A stretch of 64,000 nt of DNA from Bradyrhizobium sp. AUGA SZCCT0283 (GCF_018130385.1 NZ_JAFCLU010000012.1:62001-126000); one strand, 5' to 3'; shown: positions 52,587 through 62,412, counted from the first letter of the stretch. The notes: generated by a model not told the origin, from the sequence alone. Translations and numbers: made by a program.

Positions 52587-54650
52587 ATGCAATACGGCAT
52601 CGCGTTCACCCCCCTCGTTCCGACCATCGTGCTGTGGATCGCGCTGGCCGCGATCGTCGCGATCTCGGCGCTGCTGCTGCTCGGGCGGTCGCGCGGGGCT
52701 GCCGTGCGCGTCGCGGCGCTGGCGCTGATCCTGCTGGCGCTCGCCAACCCCTCCTTCACCCGCGAGGACCGCGAGCCTCTCTCCTCGGTCGCCGCCGTCG
52801 TGATCGACAAGAGCCCGAGCCAGAACTTCGGCACGCGCAACCAGGAGACGGCCAAGGCGCAGGAGGCCCTCGTTGACACGCTGAAGAAGATCAAGGGGCT
52901 GGAAGTCCGCGTCGTCGAGGCCGGACAGGCCGACGGCGAAACCGACGGCACCAAACTGTTCGGCGCGCTGTCCTCGGCGCTGTCGGACGTTCCCGTCGAC
53001 CGCGTCGCTGGCGCGTTCCTGATTACGGATGGCCGGGTGCACGACATTCCCGCCAACGCCGCCGCCCTCGGCTTCCAGGCGCCGGTGCACGCGCTCGTCA
53101 CCGGGGCTAAGGACGAACGCGACCGCCGTATCGCGATTTCCGCCGCGCCGCGGTTCGGCATCGTCGGACAGCCCCAGACCATCACCTACCGGCTCGATGA
53201 TCAGGGCGTTAGCGGCCAGCGCGCCAGGATCGTGGTGCGCCGCGACGGCGAGGTGATCAGCGAGCGCACGCTCGTGAGCGGCCAGACCTCCAATGTCGAG
53301 GTCGATATCAAGCATGCCGGGTCGAACATCGTCGAGATCGAGGCCTCGCCACTCGAGAATGAGCTGACGCTGGTGAATAACCGCGCCGTGGTCGCGATCG
53401 AGGGCGTGCGCGACAAGCTGCGCGTGCTGCTGGTATCCGGCGAGCCGCATTCCGGCGAGCGCACCTGGCGCAACCTGCTGAAATCCGACGCCAGCATCGA
53501 CCTCGTGCATTTCACGATTCTGCGCCCGCCGGAGAAACAGGACGGCACGCCGATCAACGAATTGTCACTGATCGCGTTTCCGACGCGCGAATTGTTCCAG
53601 CAGAAGATCAACGAATTCCAGTTGATCATCTTCGACCGCTACGCCCGCCAGGGCGTGCTGCCGATCGCCTATTTCGACAATATCGCGCGCTATGTCCGCG
53701 CCGGCGGCGCGGTGCTGGTGTCGGCCGGCCCCGACTACGCCTCCACCACCAGCATCTGGCGCACGCCGCTGGACACGGTGCTGCCGGCCGAGCCGGTCGG
53801 CGTCACTGAAAAACCGTTCTATGCGCACTTAAGCGACGCCGGCAAACGCCATCCGGTGACGCGCGGCCTCGAAGGCTCCGCCAGCGAGCCGCCGCGCTGG
53901 AGCCGCTTCTTCCGCACCGTGGATACGCGCAATGCGATCGGCGCGCCGGTGATGACCGGCGCCGACGGCAAGCCGTTGCTGTTGCTGTCGCGCTTCGGCG
54001 AAGGCCGGGTCGCGCTGCTGCTGTCGGACCACATTTGGCTATGGGCGCGCGGCTATGAGGGCGGTGGACCACATCTGGATCTGCTGCGGCGGACCTCGCA
54101 CTGGCTGATGAAGCAGCCCGAGCTCGATGAGGAAGCATTGCGCCTGCAGATCCAGGGCAAGGATCTCGTGGTGCTGCGCCAGACCATGGCCGACAACGTG
54201 CCGCCGGTAACAGTGACGTCACCGAGTGGCGCCACGAAAGAACTCACGCTGACCGCAAGCGAGCCCGGCACCTGGCGCTCCACCCTTCCCGCCAACGAAC
54301 TCGGGCTGTGGCAGGCAACCGACGGCGCGCTGAAAGCCCTGATCAATGTCGGGCCGACCAACCCGAAGGAATTTTCGGAAGTCACGTCCACTACCGAGAT
54401 GCTGAAGCCGCTGGCGCAGGCGACCGGTGGCGATGCACGCCGCGTGGCCGATGGCGGCAGCATCGATCTTCCGCGCGTGGTCCCGGTGCGTGCCTCCGGC
54501 ATCTTCCACGGCGACGGCTGGATGGGCGTGAAGATGCGCGACGCCAGCGTCGTCAAGGGCGTCGGCGTGCTGCCGATGTTCGCGGGGCTTGTCGGGCTCT
54601 TGCTGCTGCTCGGCGCGTTCGCGGCGACCTGGGTGCGCGAGGGGCGCTGA
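52587..54650 (+). CDS. large membrane protein with GATase1-like domain
   Basis: The 687-residue protein has N-terminal helices (FTPLVPTIVLWIALAAIVAISALLLLG, ALALILLALANP) and a C-terminal one. Between are VWA-like (VAAVVIDKSPSQNFGT) and class-I glutamine-amidotransferase-like folds (FDRYARQGVLPIAYFDNIARYVRAGGAVLVSAGPDY). No Cys nucleophile is visible, so a scaffold or binding role is likely. It ends the moxR operon, three bases after the DUF4159 gene. Confidence 0.85.
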   Translation: MQYGIAFTPLVPTIVLWIALAAIVAISALLLLGRSRGAAVRVAALALILLALANPSFTREDREPLSSVAAVVIDKSPSQNFGTRNQETAKAQEALVDTLKKIKGLEVRVVEAGQADGETDGTKLFGALSSALSDVPVDRVAGAFLITDGRVHDIPANAAALGFQAPVHALVTGAKDERDRRIAISAAPRFGIVGQPQTITYRLDDQGVSGQRARIVVRRDGEVISERTLVSGQTSNVEVDIKHAGSNIVEIEASPLENELTLVNNRAVVAIEGVRDKLRVLLVSGEPHSGERTWRNLLKSDASIDLVHFTILRPPEKQDGTPINELSLIAFPTRELFQQKINEFQLIIFDRYARQGVLPIAYFDNIARYVRAGGAVLVSAGPDYASTTSIWRTPLDTVLPAEPVGVTEKPFYAHLSDAGKRHPVTRGLEGSASEPPRWSRFFRTVDTRNAIGAPVMTGADGKPLLLLSRFGEGRVALLLSDHIWLWARGYEGGGPHLDLLRRTSHWLMKQPELDEEALRLQIQGKDLVVLRQTMADNVPPVTVTSPSGATKELTLTASEPGTWRSTLPANELGLWQATDGALKALINVGPTNPKEFSEVTSTTEMLKPLAQATGGDARRVADGGSIDLPRVVPVRASGIFHGDGWMGVKMRDASVVKGVGVLPMFAGLVGLLLLLGAFAATWVREGR

Positions 54651-54727
54651 GCGCTAGCCTCGCAAGCCCGATCGTTGCATCAATCACACAACGCTCGCCG
54701 TTTCAGTGATGCCCACCTGCACTGCGG

Positions 54728-54766
54728 TTGACTTCGCGCTTCCCTTCCGATGTTATAATATAACAT
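54728..54766 (+). promoter_or_regulatory. promoter with Zur-like box
   Basis: TTGACT (54728-54733) is followed after 17 bases by TGTTAT, and after 20 by TATAAT, within the 17-bp palindrome ATGTTATAATATAACAT (54750-54766). The palindrome matches the core of known proteobacterial Zur boxes (ATGTTATAnTATAACAT). Zur bound here would cover the -10 and block transcription of the DUF2946 and TonB-receptor genes. Confidence 0.75.
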
Positions 54767-54779
54767 TGGGACGACCCGG

Positions 54780-55181
54780 ATGAACTGGTTCCGAAAACAC
54801 GTGAAAACCGGCTCGCGGCTGGCGCTGTTTGCGCTCGCGATCCAGTTTGCGCTGTCGTTCGGGCACTTCCATGGGGCGGCAGCGCAGACGGTTCGGCTCG
54901 GCCTGACGGATGGCGATCTCGCCATTGCCGCCACGCTCGCCACGCCGGGGGCGCACTCCGAAGCCGCACAGCTGCCGTCCAACCACGATACCGATCAGCA
55001 AACCTCCGACTGCGCGATCTGCGCCGTCCTCTCGCTGGCGAACAATTTCCTGTTCGCCACGCCGCCGCTACTGGAGCTGCCGCAGGCGGTCGAGCTGCTG
55101 CACCTGACCGCCGGCGCCGAGTTCACGCATCTCGGCTCGCTGCATCCCGCGTTCCAGTCCCGCGCGCCTCCCGTCTCCTGA
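54780..55181 (+). CDS. DUF2946-like small protein
   Basis: The 133-residue protein has an N-terminal signal/anchor (SRLALFALAIQFALSFGHFHG) and a DUF2946 pattern with SDCAICAVLSLANNFL, a Cys-x-x-Cys with nearby His residues (FGHFHG, SNHDTD) that could bind metal. DUF2946 genes are often next to metal-uptake receptors. It is 13 bases after the Zur-like box and 104 bases before the TonB receptor. Confidence 0.82.
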   Translation: MNWFRKHVKTGSRLALFALAIQFALSFGHFHGAAAQTVRLGLTDGDLAIAATLATPGAHSEAAQLPSNHDTDQQTSDCAICAVLSLANNFLFATPPLLELPQAVELLHLTAGAEFTHLGSLHPAFQSRAPPVS

Positions 55182-55285
55182 CCTCGATTGATTGATGCAC
55201 TCCCGAGGGATTGCCGCCTAGCGCGGTTTCCCGAGGGAAAATCGGAATCGATCCGTCGCACATCGACGGAATCAGGATCGGGACA

Positions 55286-57676
55286 ATGACATCAAAGAAG
55301 AAACGAGCGTTCCATTTCGGTGGAGCAAGCTGGCTGTTGCTGTGCGCGATGGCGGACGGCGCGATGGCGCAGGATGCGGCAGCGCCATCCGCCTCGACAC
55401 AACTGCCTGAAATCACCGTGACGGCGCCGAGCCCGATCGTGCGGCGCAAACCCGCGCCGTCGCGAACGCCGGCGCGCGTCGCCCGCACCGCGCCCGGCCA
55501 AAACCGGCAACCGGCGGCAGAGCCGCAGGCCGCACCGGTCGCCGCCGCGCCCCAACAGGGCGTGCTGCCCGTCGTCACTGATCAGTTCGCGACCGTCACG
55601 GTCGTGCCGAACGAGGAAATCCGCCGTTCCGGCGGCGCGACGCTCGGCGATCTCCTGTTTTCAAAACCCGGCATCACCGGCTCCAGCTTCGCGCCGGGCG
55701 CCTCCAGCCGGCCGATCATCCGGGGACTCGATGTCAACAGGGTAGGCATCGTCGAGAACGGCACCGGCGGCGGCGGCGTATCCGATCTCGGTGAGGATCA
55801 TTTTGTGCCGATCGATCCGCTCGCCACCAACCAGGTCGAGGTCGTGCGCGGGCCCGCAGCCTTGCGCTACGGCTCGACCTCGATCGGCGGCGTCGTCAGC
55901 GCCACCAACAACCGCATTCCGGAGGCCTTGCCCTCCTGCCCGGCCGCGCCGTTCCAGAGCTACGGGCTGCCAGCGAAAGCGCCGCTGGCGGATGCGCAAT
56001 CCGCATCATGCGCGACCGTCGAGACGCGCACCGCCGTCAGCTCGGTCGATCGCGGCGTCGAAGGCGGTATCCTGCTCGATGCAGGCGGCGGCAATTTTGC
56101 CGTCCACGCCGACGCCTACGGCCGCAAGGCCGGCGACTACAGCATTCCAGGCTATCCCTATTTGTTCGACCAGACGCGGCCCGTGAACGGAAAGCAACCG
56201 AACTCGGCCGCGCAAGCCGATGGCGCTTCGGTCGGCGGCTCCTACATCTTCCATGGCGGCTTCATCGGCGCCGCGATCACGCAGAACGATTCGCTCTACC
56301 GCATCCCCGGCATCGACGGCGCCGATCACCAGACCCGTATCGACGCGCACCAGACCAAGTTTTCGGCCAAGGGCGAATACCGGCCGGACGCGGCGGCGAT
56401 CGATGCCGTCAGGTTCTGGGCCAGCGCGACCGACTACAAGCACAACGAAATCGGCCTCGCCGATCCCGCCGATCTCTCGTCAACAGGCGTGCGCCAGACC
56501 TTCACCAACAAGGAACAGGAAGGCCGCGTCGAGCTGCAGATGGCGCCGTTCAACGCACGCTTTGCCGCCGTCACGACCGCGTTCGGCCTGCAGGCAAGCC
56601 ACCAGCAACTGACGGCGCCAAGTCCGGACGATCCCGGCAGTCCGCTCAACGGATTGTGGGATCCGAACAAAAACACCAAGGTCGCGGGCTATGCCTTCAA
56701 CGAACTCAAGTTCAGCGAGACCACCAAGGCGCAGATCGCCGGCCGCATCGAGCATGTCAGCCTCAGCGGGACGACGCCGTCGTTCATTCCTGATCTGTTC
56801 GACCTCAACGCCAATCCCGGCGATATCGGTCCGCCGATCGCACGCAGCCTGAACTTCACGCCGAAGAGCGCGAGCATCGGCCTGATCCAGAATTTGCCGG
56901 GCCAGCTGGTTGCCAGCATCACCGCTCAATATGTCGAGCGCGCGCCGAAGCCTGCGGAATTGTTCTCGCGCGGCGCGCACGACGCCACCGGCACGTTCGA
57001 TATCGGCAATCCCAACCTGGGTCTCGAAACCGCCAAGACAATCGAGATCGGCTTGCGACGGGCGACCGGGCCTTTCAGGTTCGAAGCGACGGCCTACTAC
57101 ACCAAGTTCAACGGCTTCATTTACCGTCGCCTCACCGGCAACACCTGCGAGGATGTCGCCTGTGTCGGGCCCGCCGATCCGGCTGCTCCGCTCGAGTTGA
57201 ATCAGGCGATCTATTCGCAGCGTGACGCCACCTTCCGCGGCGGCGAGTTCCAGAGCCAGTTGGACATCGGCCCGCTCAACGGCGGCATCTGGGGCATCGA
57301 GAACCAGTTCGACGTGGTGCGCGCGACCTTCAGCGACGGCACCAATGTCCCGCGTATCCCGCCGGTGCGCGTGGGTGGCGGCCTGTTCTGGCGCGATGCC
57401 AACTGGCTGACGCGGATCAACCTGCTGCATGCCTTCGCGCAGAACGACATCGCCCCGATCGGCGAGACACAGACCGCGGGCTATAATCTGTTGAAGGCGG
57501 AGGTCAGCTACAGGACGAAGCTCGATCCATCCTGGTTCGGCGCGCGGGAAATGACGGTCGGTCTCGTCGGCAACAACCTGCTGAACGAGAACATCCGCAA
57601 TTCGGTGTCCTACACCAAGGACCAGGTTCTCATGCCGGGCATCGGCGTGCGCGCGTTTGCCAATCTGAAGTTCTAG
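55286..57676 (+). CDS. TonB-dependent receptor, ZnuD-like (zinc)
   Basis: The 796-residue outer-membrane receptor has a signal (WLLLCAMADGAMAQ), a TonB box-like LPEITVTAP, a plug domain (SGGATLGDLLFSKPGITGSSFAPGASSRPIIRGLDVNRVGIVENG and VEVVRGPAALRYGS) and a beta-barrel ending in Phe. The ERAPKPAELFSRGAHDATGTFDIGNPNLGLETAKTIEIGLR segment matches ZnuD-type receptors. With the Zur-like box upstream, zinc uptake is likely. The ATG at 55286 gives the signal. Confidence 0.9.
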   Translation: MTSKKKRAFHFGGASWLLLCAMADGAMAQDAAAPSASTQLPEITVTAPSPIVRRKPAPSRTPARVARTAPGQNRQPAAEPQAAPVAAAPQQGVLPVVTDQFATVTVVPNEEIRRSGGATLGDLLFSKPGITGSSFAPGASSRPIIRGLDVNRVGIVENGTGGGGVSDLGEDHFVPIDPLATNQVEVVRGPAALRYGSTSIGGVVSATNNRIPEALPSCPAAPFQSYGLPAKAPLADAQSASCATVETRTAVSSVDRGVEGGILLDAGGGNFAVHADAYGRKAGDYSIPGYPYLFDQTRPVNGKQPNSAAQADGASVGGSYIFHGGFIGAAITQNDSLYRIPGIDGADHQTRIDAHQTKFSAKGEYRPDAAAIDAVRFWASATDYKHNEIGLADPADLSSTGVRQTFTNKEQEGRVELQMAPFNARFAAVTTAFGLQASHQQLTAPSPDDPGSPLNGLWDPNKNTKVAGYAFNELKFSETTKAQIAGRIEHVSLSGTTPSFIPDLFDLNANPGDIGPPIARSLNFTPKSASIGLIQNLPGQLVASITAQYVERAPKPAELFSRGAHDATGTFDIGNPNLGLETAKTIEIGLRRATGPFRFEATAYYTKFNGFIYRRLTGNTCEDVACVGPADPAAPLELNQAIYSQRDATFRGGEFQSQLDIGPLNGGIWGIENQFDVVRATFSDGTNVPRIPPVRVGGGLFWRDANWLTRINLLHAFAQNDIAPIGETQTAGYNLLKAEVSYRTKLDPSWFGAREMTVGLVGNNLLNENIRNSVSYTKDQVLMPGIGVRAFANLKF

Positions 57677-57695
57677 AGCAGGTGCTGACGGGTGG

Positions 57696-57720
57696 CGTTA
57701 GCTGGTGGTACCAGCTAACG
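57696..57720 (+). terminator. hairpin after the TonB-receptor gene
   Basis: CGTTAGCTGG / CCAGCTAACG (10 bp) with a TGGTA loop lies 19 bases after the stop. A T-run is missing, so termination may be Rho-aided. Confidence 0.55.
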
Positions 57721-57801
57721 TCGGCATGGATGATGTTGGATACCCGATATCGCACCGTTCAGGATATGCCTTGCCCGACGCGAGCTGACGAACACGGATA
57801 G

Positions 57802-59589
57802 ATGGCCTCGCCGATCAACATTCCCGTCTACAGCGATGCCCTCGTCCTGCTCGGCACCGCGGGCATCGTCATTCCGTTGGTGCGCCGGTTCGGCTTCAAT
57901 CCCGTCCTCGGCTATCTCGTAGCGGGCGCGATCCTCGGTCCCCTGGGACTCGGCTCGTTTATCGGCCAATTCCCGTTCCTGTACTGGTTCATCGTGGTTG
58001 ACGCCAAGAACGTCGCCGGTATCGCAGAACTCGGCATCGTGTTCCTGCTGTTCCTGATCGGCTTGGAACTGTCCTATGAGCGGTTGAAGACGATGCGCCG
58101 CCTGGTTTTCGGACTGGGCAGCCTGCAGATCGTGTTCTCCACAGCCGCAATCGGCGCCGCCGTGATCCTTGCGGGCGGCAAGCCGCCGGTGCCGCTCATC
58201 GTCGGTGCCTGCCTGGCGCTGTCGTCGACCGCCATCGTCGTCGAAGTGCTTTCCAGGCAGGGACGGCTGAACACGACCGCTGGCCGCGCCAGTTTCGCGA
58301 TCCTGCTGGCGCAGGACCTGGCGGTGGTGCCGCTCCTGCTGTTCATCTCGATTTTCGGCACCGGCGAATCCGGTTCGGTTGTTGGCACACTCCTGCTGGC
58401 GCTCGCTAACGCCGCTATCGCGCTCGGCGTGATCGTCGTCGTCGGCCGCGTGGTGATGCGGCCGCTGTTCCGTCTGGTCGCATCCGTGGGCATGAGCGAC
58501 CTGTTCGTGGCCACCACGCTGTTCGTGATCGTCGCAGCCGGGGTGGCCGCCGCCGCGGCCGGCTTCTCGATGGCGCTTGGCGCCTTCATAGCCGGCCTGC
58601 TGCTCGCCGAGACCGAATTCCGCAAGGCGATCGAGACCGCCATCGATCCTTTCAAGGGACTCCTGCTGGGCCTGTTCTTTTTTACGGTCGGCATGAACAT
58701 CGACTTCCGCGAGCTTGCCCGCGATCCCGTTTGGCTGCTTGGAAGCGCCGTCGGACTCGTTGCCGTAAAATCCATCATCCTCATCGCCCTCACCCGGCTG
58801 TTTCGCCTTTCCTGGCGAGCGTCCATCGAAACGGGCCTCCTGCTCGGCCCGGGCGGCGAGTTCGCCTTCGTCGGCATCGGCATGGCGACAACGCTCGGTC
58901 TGATCGATGCCAAGGTGTCGAGCTTCACGGTCGCGCTGACGTCGCTGACCATGCTGCTCATTCCTGCGCTTTCCCATGTGGCGCGGCGGCTCGCGCCAAT
59001 GATGCACGAAGACAGGCAACTCGACCCCGAGCTGACCGTTGCACCGAGCGGAGGCACCAACCATGCCATTGTCATCGGACATGGCCGGGTGGGACAGGTC
59101 GTCTGCTCTATGCTCGATCGGCACAAATTCCAGTACATTGCCGTCGATAATGACGCTGCGGCCGTTCCGGAGCAGCGAAGGCAGGGCCGCACCGTTTATT
59201 ATGGTGATGCGACAAATCCGGAGTTTTTGAAGAGCTGCGGCCTCATGGACGCGGCGGCGGTCATCGTCACCATCAGCGAAGCCAAGGGCATCGACGAAAT
59301 TGTCGCGCAGGTCCGCGCGCTCAGGCAAGACATGCTGATAGTGTCGCGCGCCCGCGACGCGGAGCATGCGCGGCATCTTTATCAGATCGGCGTTACCGAC
59401 GCGGTGCCCGAGACCATCGAAGCAAGCCTGTTGTTGTCCGAAGCGGCCCTGATCGGCCTCGGCGTGGCAATGGGACTGGTCGTCGCGTCCATCCACGAAA
59501 AGCGCGAGGAATTCCGGCACGAGTTGCAGCAGGCCGCGGGAGGTACCCGGCCTGTGGGAGAGACGACTGGCGTCAAAAGGAAACGCTGA
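57802..59589 (+). CDS. KefB-type monovalent cation:proton antiporter
   Basis: The 595-residue protein has about 12 membrane helices with the CPA2 pattern (GIAELGIVFLLFLIGLELSYERL, ALSSTAIVVEVLSRQGRLNTTAGRASFAILLAQDLAVVPLLL). A cytoplasmic TrkA-N domain follows (HAIVIGHGRVGQVVCSMLDRHKFQYIAVDND, with GxGxxG). Such proteins exchange K+ or Na+ for H+. Ligand not known. Confidence 0.93.
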   Translation: MASPINIPVYSDALVLLGTAGIVIPLVRRFGFNPVLGYLVAGAILGPLGLGSFIGQFPFLYWFIVVDAKNVAGIAELGIVFLLFLIGLELSYERLKTMRRLVFGLGSLQIVFSTAAIGAAVILAGGKPPVPLIVGACLALSSTAIVVEVLSRQGRLNTTAGRASFAILLAQDLAVVPLLLFISIFGTGESGSVVGTLLLALANAAIALGVIVVVGRVVMRPLFRLVASVGMSDLFVATTLFVIVAAGVAAAAAGFSMALGAFIAGLLLAETEFRKAIETAIDPFKGLLLGLFFFTVGMNIDFRELARDPVWLLGSAVGLVAVKSIILIALTRLFRLSWRASIETGLLLGPGGEFAFVGIGMATTLGLIDAKVSSFTVALTSLTMLLIPALSHVARRLAPMMHEDRQLDPELTVAPSGGTNHAIVIGHGRVGQVVCSMLDRHKFQYIAVDNDAAAVPEQRRQGRTVYYGDATNPEFLKSCGLMDAAAVIVTISEAKGIDEIVAQVRALRQDMLIVSRARDAEHARHLYQIGVTDAVPETIEASLLLSEAALIGLGVAMGLVVASIHEKREEFRHELQQAAGGTRPVGETTGVKRKR

Positions 59590-59637
59590 CCTGAGAACGA
59601 CGCCGGGCGGCTCGGCCGTCCCGGCCGACGCGCTACG

Positions 59638-60150
59638 CTACCGCGCCTTGCTCCAGTCCGGCCGGATATCGCCGGAGACGCCGTCGAAGGCGCCCTCGAC
59701 CAATTCGGCCACCAGCAAACGGCTGTAGTCGACGGGACCCGGCATGATCGCCCGTCCCTTCGGAATGACCTTGAAGCCGACGCGGCTGTAATAGGACTCG
59801 TCGCCGACCAGAATGACCAGGCGATGGCCCTTGGCCTTGGCATCCTGCAGCGAGCGGTCGAGCAGCATGCGACCAACGCCGCGCTTTCGGAACGGCGGCT
59901 CGACCGTCAACGGCCCGAGCATCAGGGCCGGCCTGTCGCCGATACAAATCGGCAACTGGCGCACGGAGCCGACCAGCAATGTGCCGATCCGCGCCGTGAA
60001 CGAGAGGTCGAGCAGGTGATCGACATGCTCGCGCAGGCGGTAGGCGCTCAGCACGAAACGGCCGGGACCGAACGTGCGCTCGTGCAGGCGTTCGATCGCC
60101 TGCGCGTCCTTTGGTGTTTCGGGCAGGATGGTGACGTCAAGTTCGCTCAT
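59638..60150 (-). CDS. GNAT N-acetyltransferase
   Basis: The 170-residue protein has the GNAT acetyl-CoA loop PPFRKRGVGRMLLDRSLQDAKAKGHRLVILVGDESYYSRVGF, and LMLGPLTVEP upstream. It resembles the YhbS-type group (predicted N-acetyltransferases). Substrate unknown. The start at 60150 fits MSELDVTILPE. Confidence 0.93.
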   Translation of the reverse strand: MSELDVTILPETPKDAQAIERLHERTFGPGRFVLSAYRLREHVDHLLDLSFTARIGTLLVGSVRQLPICIGDRPALMLGPLTVEPPFRKRGVGRMLLDRSLQDAKAKGHRLVILVGDESYYSRVGFKVIPKGRAIMPGPVDYSRLLVAELVEGAFDGVSGDIRPDWSKAR

Positions 60151-60218
60151 GATGGGGCGCGGGATAGCATCTGCCGGCGGCGCGGTCCATCGCCGGAGAC
60201 GGCAATCCCCGTATTGCC

Positions 60219-61154
60219 TTAATCCCTTTTGATGGCCGGCTGGGACAGATAGGCCAACAGCTTCATCTCGCGGCGGCCACGCGTCACCGTATCCAGCACC
60301 AGCCCCGAGGATACCGACAGCACCGCCACGATCATCAGGCCCATCGACAGTACCGCGGTCGGTAGCCGCGGCACGAGGCCTTCCTCGAGATAGGTGATGA
60401 TCACGGGGATCGCGAGGCCGATCGAGACCAGCATCAGGAACACGCCGATGACCATGAAGAATCGCAGCGGCTTTTCCGACCGATACAGCTTCAGGATGGT
60501 GCCGAGAATCCGGAAACCGTCGCGCCAGGTGTTGAGCTTGCTGAACGATCCCTCGGGGCGGGCATAATAAGGGGTCTCGATTTCCACCACCGGCAGCGCC
60601 AGTTCGAGCGCATGCACACTGAGCTCGGTTTCGATCTCGAAACCGTCCGACAGCACCGGAAAGGATTTGACGAAGCGGCGCGAGAACACGCGGTAGCCAG
60701 AAAGGATATCCTTGAACGCTTGGCCGAACACCGCGGACAGGAAGCTCGTCAGCATCCAGTTGCCGGTGCGATGGCCGGGCCGGTAGGCGGCGACCGACTG
60801 GTCGACGCGAAAGCCCACCACCATGTCGAGATGATCGTTGACCAGCGCATCGATCATGCGCGGGGCGCTCGGCGCGTCATAGGTCGCGTCGCCGTCGACC
60901 AGCACATAGACGTCGGCATCGATATCGGCGAACATGCGCCGCACCACGTGTCCCTTGCCCTGCCGACGCTCGCTGCGCACGATGGCGCCGGCCGCGCCCG
61001 CCACCGCGACGGTACCGTCCCTGGAATTATTATCATAGACGAAAATCTCGGCCGTCGGCAGCGCCTTGCGGAAGTCGGAGACCACGGTGGCGACCGCTGC
61101 TTCCTCATTGAAGCACGGCACCAGAACCGCAACCCGCAGCGCTGGTATGGTCAT
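60219..61154 (-). CDS. family 2 glycosyltransferase
   Basis: The 311-residue protein has the GT-A fold with AVLVPCFNEEAAVATVV, IFVYDNNSRDGT, VYVLVDGDATYD (DxD-like) and FKDILSGYRVFSRRFVKSFP. Two C-terminal helices anchor it. It resembles polyprenyl-phosphate or dolichol-phosphate glycosyltransferases. The next upstream gene is a membrane protein, likely a partner. Confidence 0.93.
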   Translation of the reverse strand: MTIPALRVAVLVPCFNEEAAVATVVSDFRKALPTAEIFVYDNNSRDGTVAVAGAAGAIVRSERRQGKGHVVRRMFADIDADVYVLVDGDATYDAPSAPRMIDALVNDHLDMVVGFRVDQSVAAYRPGHRTGNWMLTSFLSAVFGQAFKDILSGYRVFSRRFVKSFPVLSDGFEIETELSVHALELALPVVEIETPYYARPEGSFSKLNTWRDGFRILGTILKLYRSEKPLRFFMVIGVFLMLVSIGLAIPVIITYLEEGLVPRLPTAVLSMGLMIVAVLSVSSGLVLDTVTRGRREMKLLAYLSQPAIKRD

Positions 61155-61200
61155 CGCACGCTCACCGAATTAAGTCCGTCCATGGCGCGTCATACCGCAA

Positions 61201-62352
61201 TCAGGCGTTGGCCGGTTGAGGGAAGGCCGCACGGTCCGCGGCCCATTCGCCGCGCAGATCGAGCGTTGCGAACAGCAAAGTCCAGAGCGAGAGCATGTCG
61301 ATCGGAATGATATAATATGGCGTAAATATCGGATGGGTCATGAAGAAAATCAGGTTTACCGCGAGGTTCACGGCGACCAGAAGGGCGACCTGCCGCGCGC
61401 GGCCCCGATCGAAGCGCCAGAGCCAGGCGGTCCAGGCGACCGATATCGCCAGCAAGGTGAATTGAACGTCAACGAGATAGCTCCAGAGTACGGCCGGATT
61501 CAGCTCGGGCGGTGTGACGTCGACGCTGCCATAGGTGGTCGAGAACGGACCACCCGCATTGATCGCATTCGCGATCAATGTCGGCGCGATCCCGATAAGG
61601 AAGGCGATAGCGAATGACGCCCCCTGCAGGAAAGTCTCCTTGCTGCGCGCCAGCAGGAACGCGCCGGCAAGATACAGGCAATAGCCCGCGGCCAGAAACA
61701 GGTTCGGCAGACGGAAATTGACGGATAGGCCGATCAGCAAACCCATCAGCGCGATAACCAGCAGCCGTTGCCGCGGATGTCCTGCGAAGGACTTCACGGT
61801 GAGAAAGCCTGCGGCCGCGCAGACCATCATGGTCGGCGGCACCGAATAGCTCGCCTTGCTCGGGTTGATCATCAAGTAAAGCGCAGCAAGCCCGAATACC
61901 GCAGCCAGCGCGAGCGAAGCCGGGTCGCGTGCGCGGAACAAGGCAAGCAGCGCGAAGGCGAGGATCGTCAGGTTAGCCAGCACATAGAGCGGGATCACCT
62001 GAAACCCCTCGCGAAACAGCGCCAGCGCAAATCCGGTGCCCGGCGGGTATTGCATGACATATTTGTCGGCCGCCGGAATCAATGTGTGGCAGGGGATGCG
62101 CTTCACATTGTTCCATTCCGCATAGCCGATCGCCTTCAGCTTGTTCTTGAGATAGTCGTCGTCGTCGAAAACGATGTTGGTATCGATGCCGCCAAGGCCA
62201 TATTTCTGGAACAGATGCGCCTGCCGCAGATAGCAGACGTCGTCATAGACGCCGCGGCTTTCGCTCCAGCGCGACATCGTCCAGACATTGCTCGCCAGCA
62301 CCGCGAGCAGGCCGAAGCCGCAGAGGAGCCTGAAAATTTTTATCCTGCCCAT
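61201..62352 (-). CDS. polytopic membrane protein (GT-C-like)
   Basis: The 383-residue protein has about ten membrane helices. A large loop after the first helix has SRGVYDDVCYLRQAHLFQKYGLGGIDTN, an Asp/His-containing stretch like the first loop of GT-C (PMT/ArnT-like) transferases. No sure family match. Next to the GT2 gene, so a lipid-linked sugar path is possible. The start at 62352 (MGRIKIFRLL) is preferred to a longer one. Confidence 0.75.
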   Translation of the reverse strand: MGRIKIFRLLCGFGLLAVLASNVWTMSRWSESRGVYDDVCYLRQAHLFQKYGLGGIDTNIVFDDDDYLKNKLKAIGYAEWNNVKRIPCHTLIPAADKYVMQYPPGTGFALALFREGFQVIPLYVLANLTILAFALLALFRARDPASLALAAVFGLAALYLMINPSKASYSVPPTMMVCAAAGFLTVKSFAGHPRQRLLVIALMGLLIGLSVNFRLPNLFLAAGYCLYLAGAFLLARSKETFLQGASFAIAFLIGIAPTLIANAINAGGPFSTTYGSVDVTPPELNPAVLWSYLVDVQFTLLAISVAWTAWLWRFDRGRARQVALLVAVNLAVNLIFFMTHPIFTPYYIIPIDMLSLWTLLFATLDLRGEWAADRAAFPQPANA

Positions 62353-62412
62353 GCCGAACCCTGTTTGTCCGCTTCTAGGCGCTGCAAAGCCGCGGGGCAA
62401 CCGCGCCACGCG

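Noticed and set aside
51372-53510. Open frame of 712 codons on the minus strand opposite the DUF4159 and membrane-protein genes
   Set aside because: Spans two coupled plus-strand genes and has an Arg/Gly/Asp-rich composition typical of shadows.
57715-59520. Open frame of 601 codons on the minus strand opposite the antiporter
   Set aside because: Polar and repetitive; the plus-strand frame has membrane helices and a TrkA-N domain.
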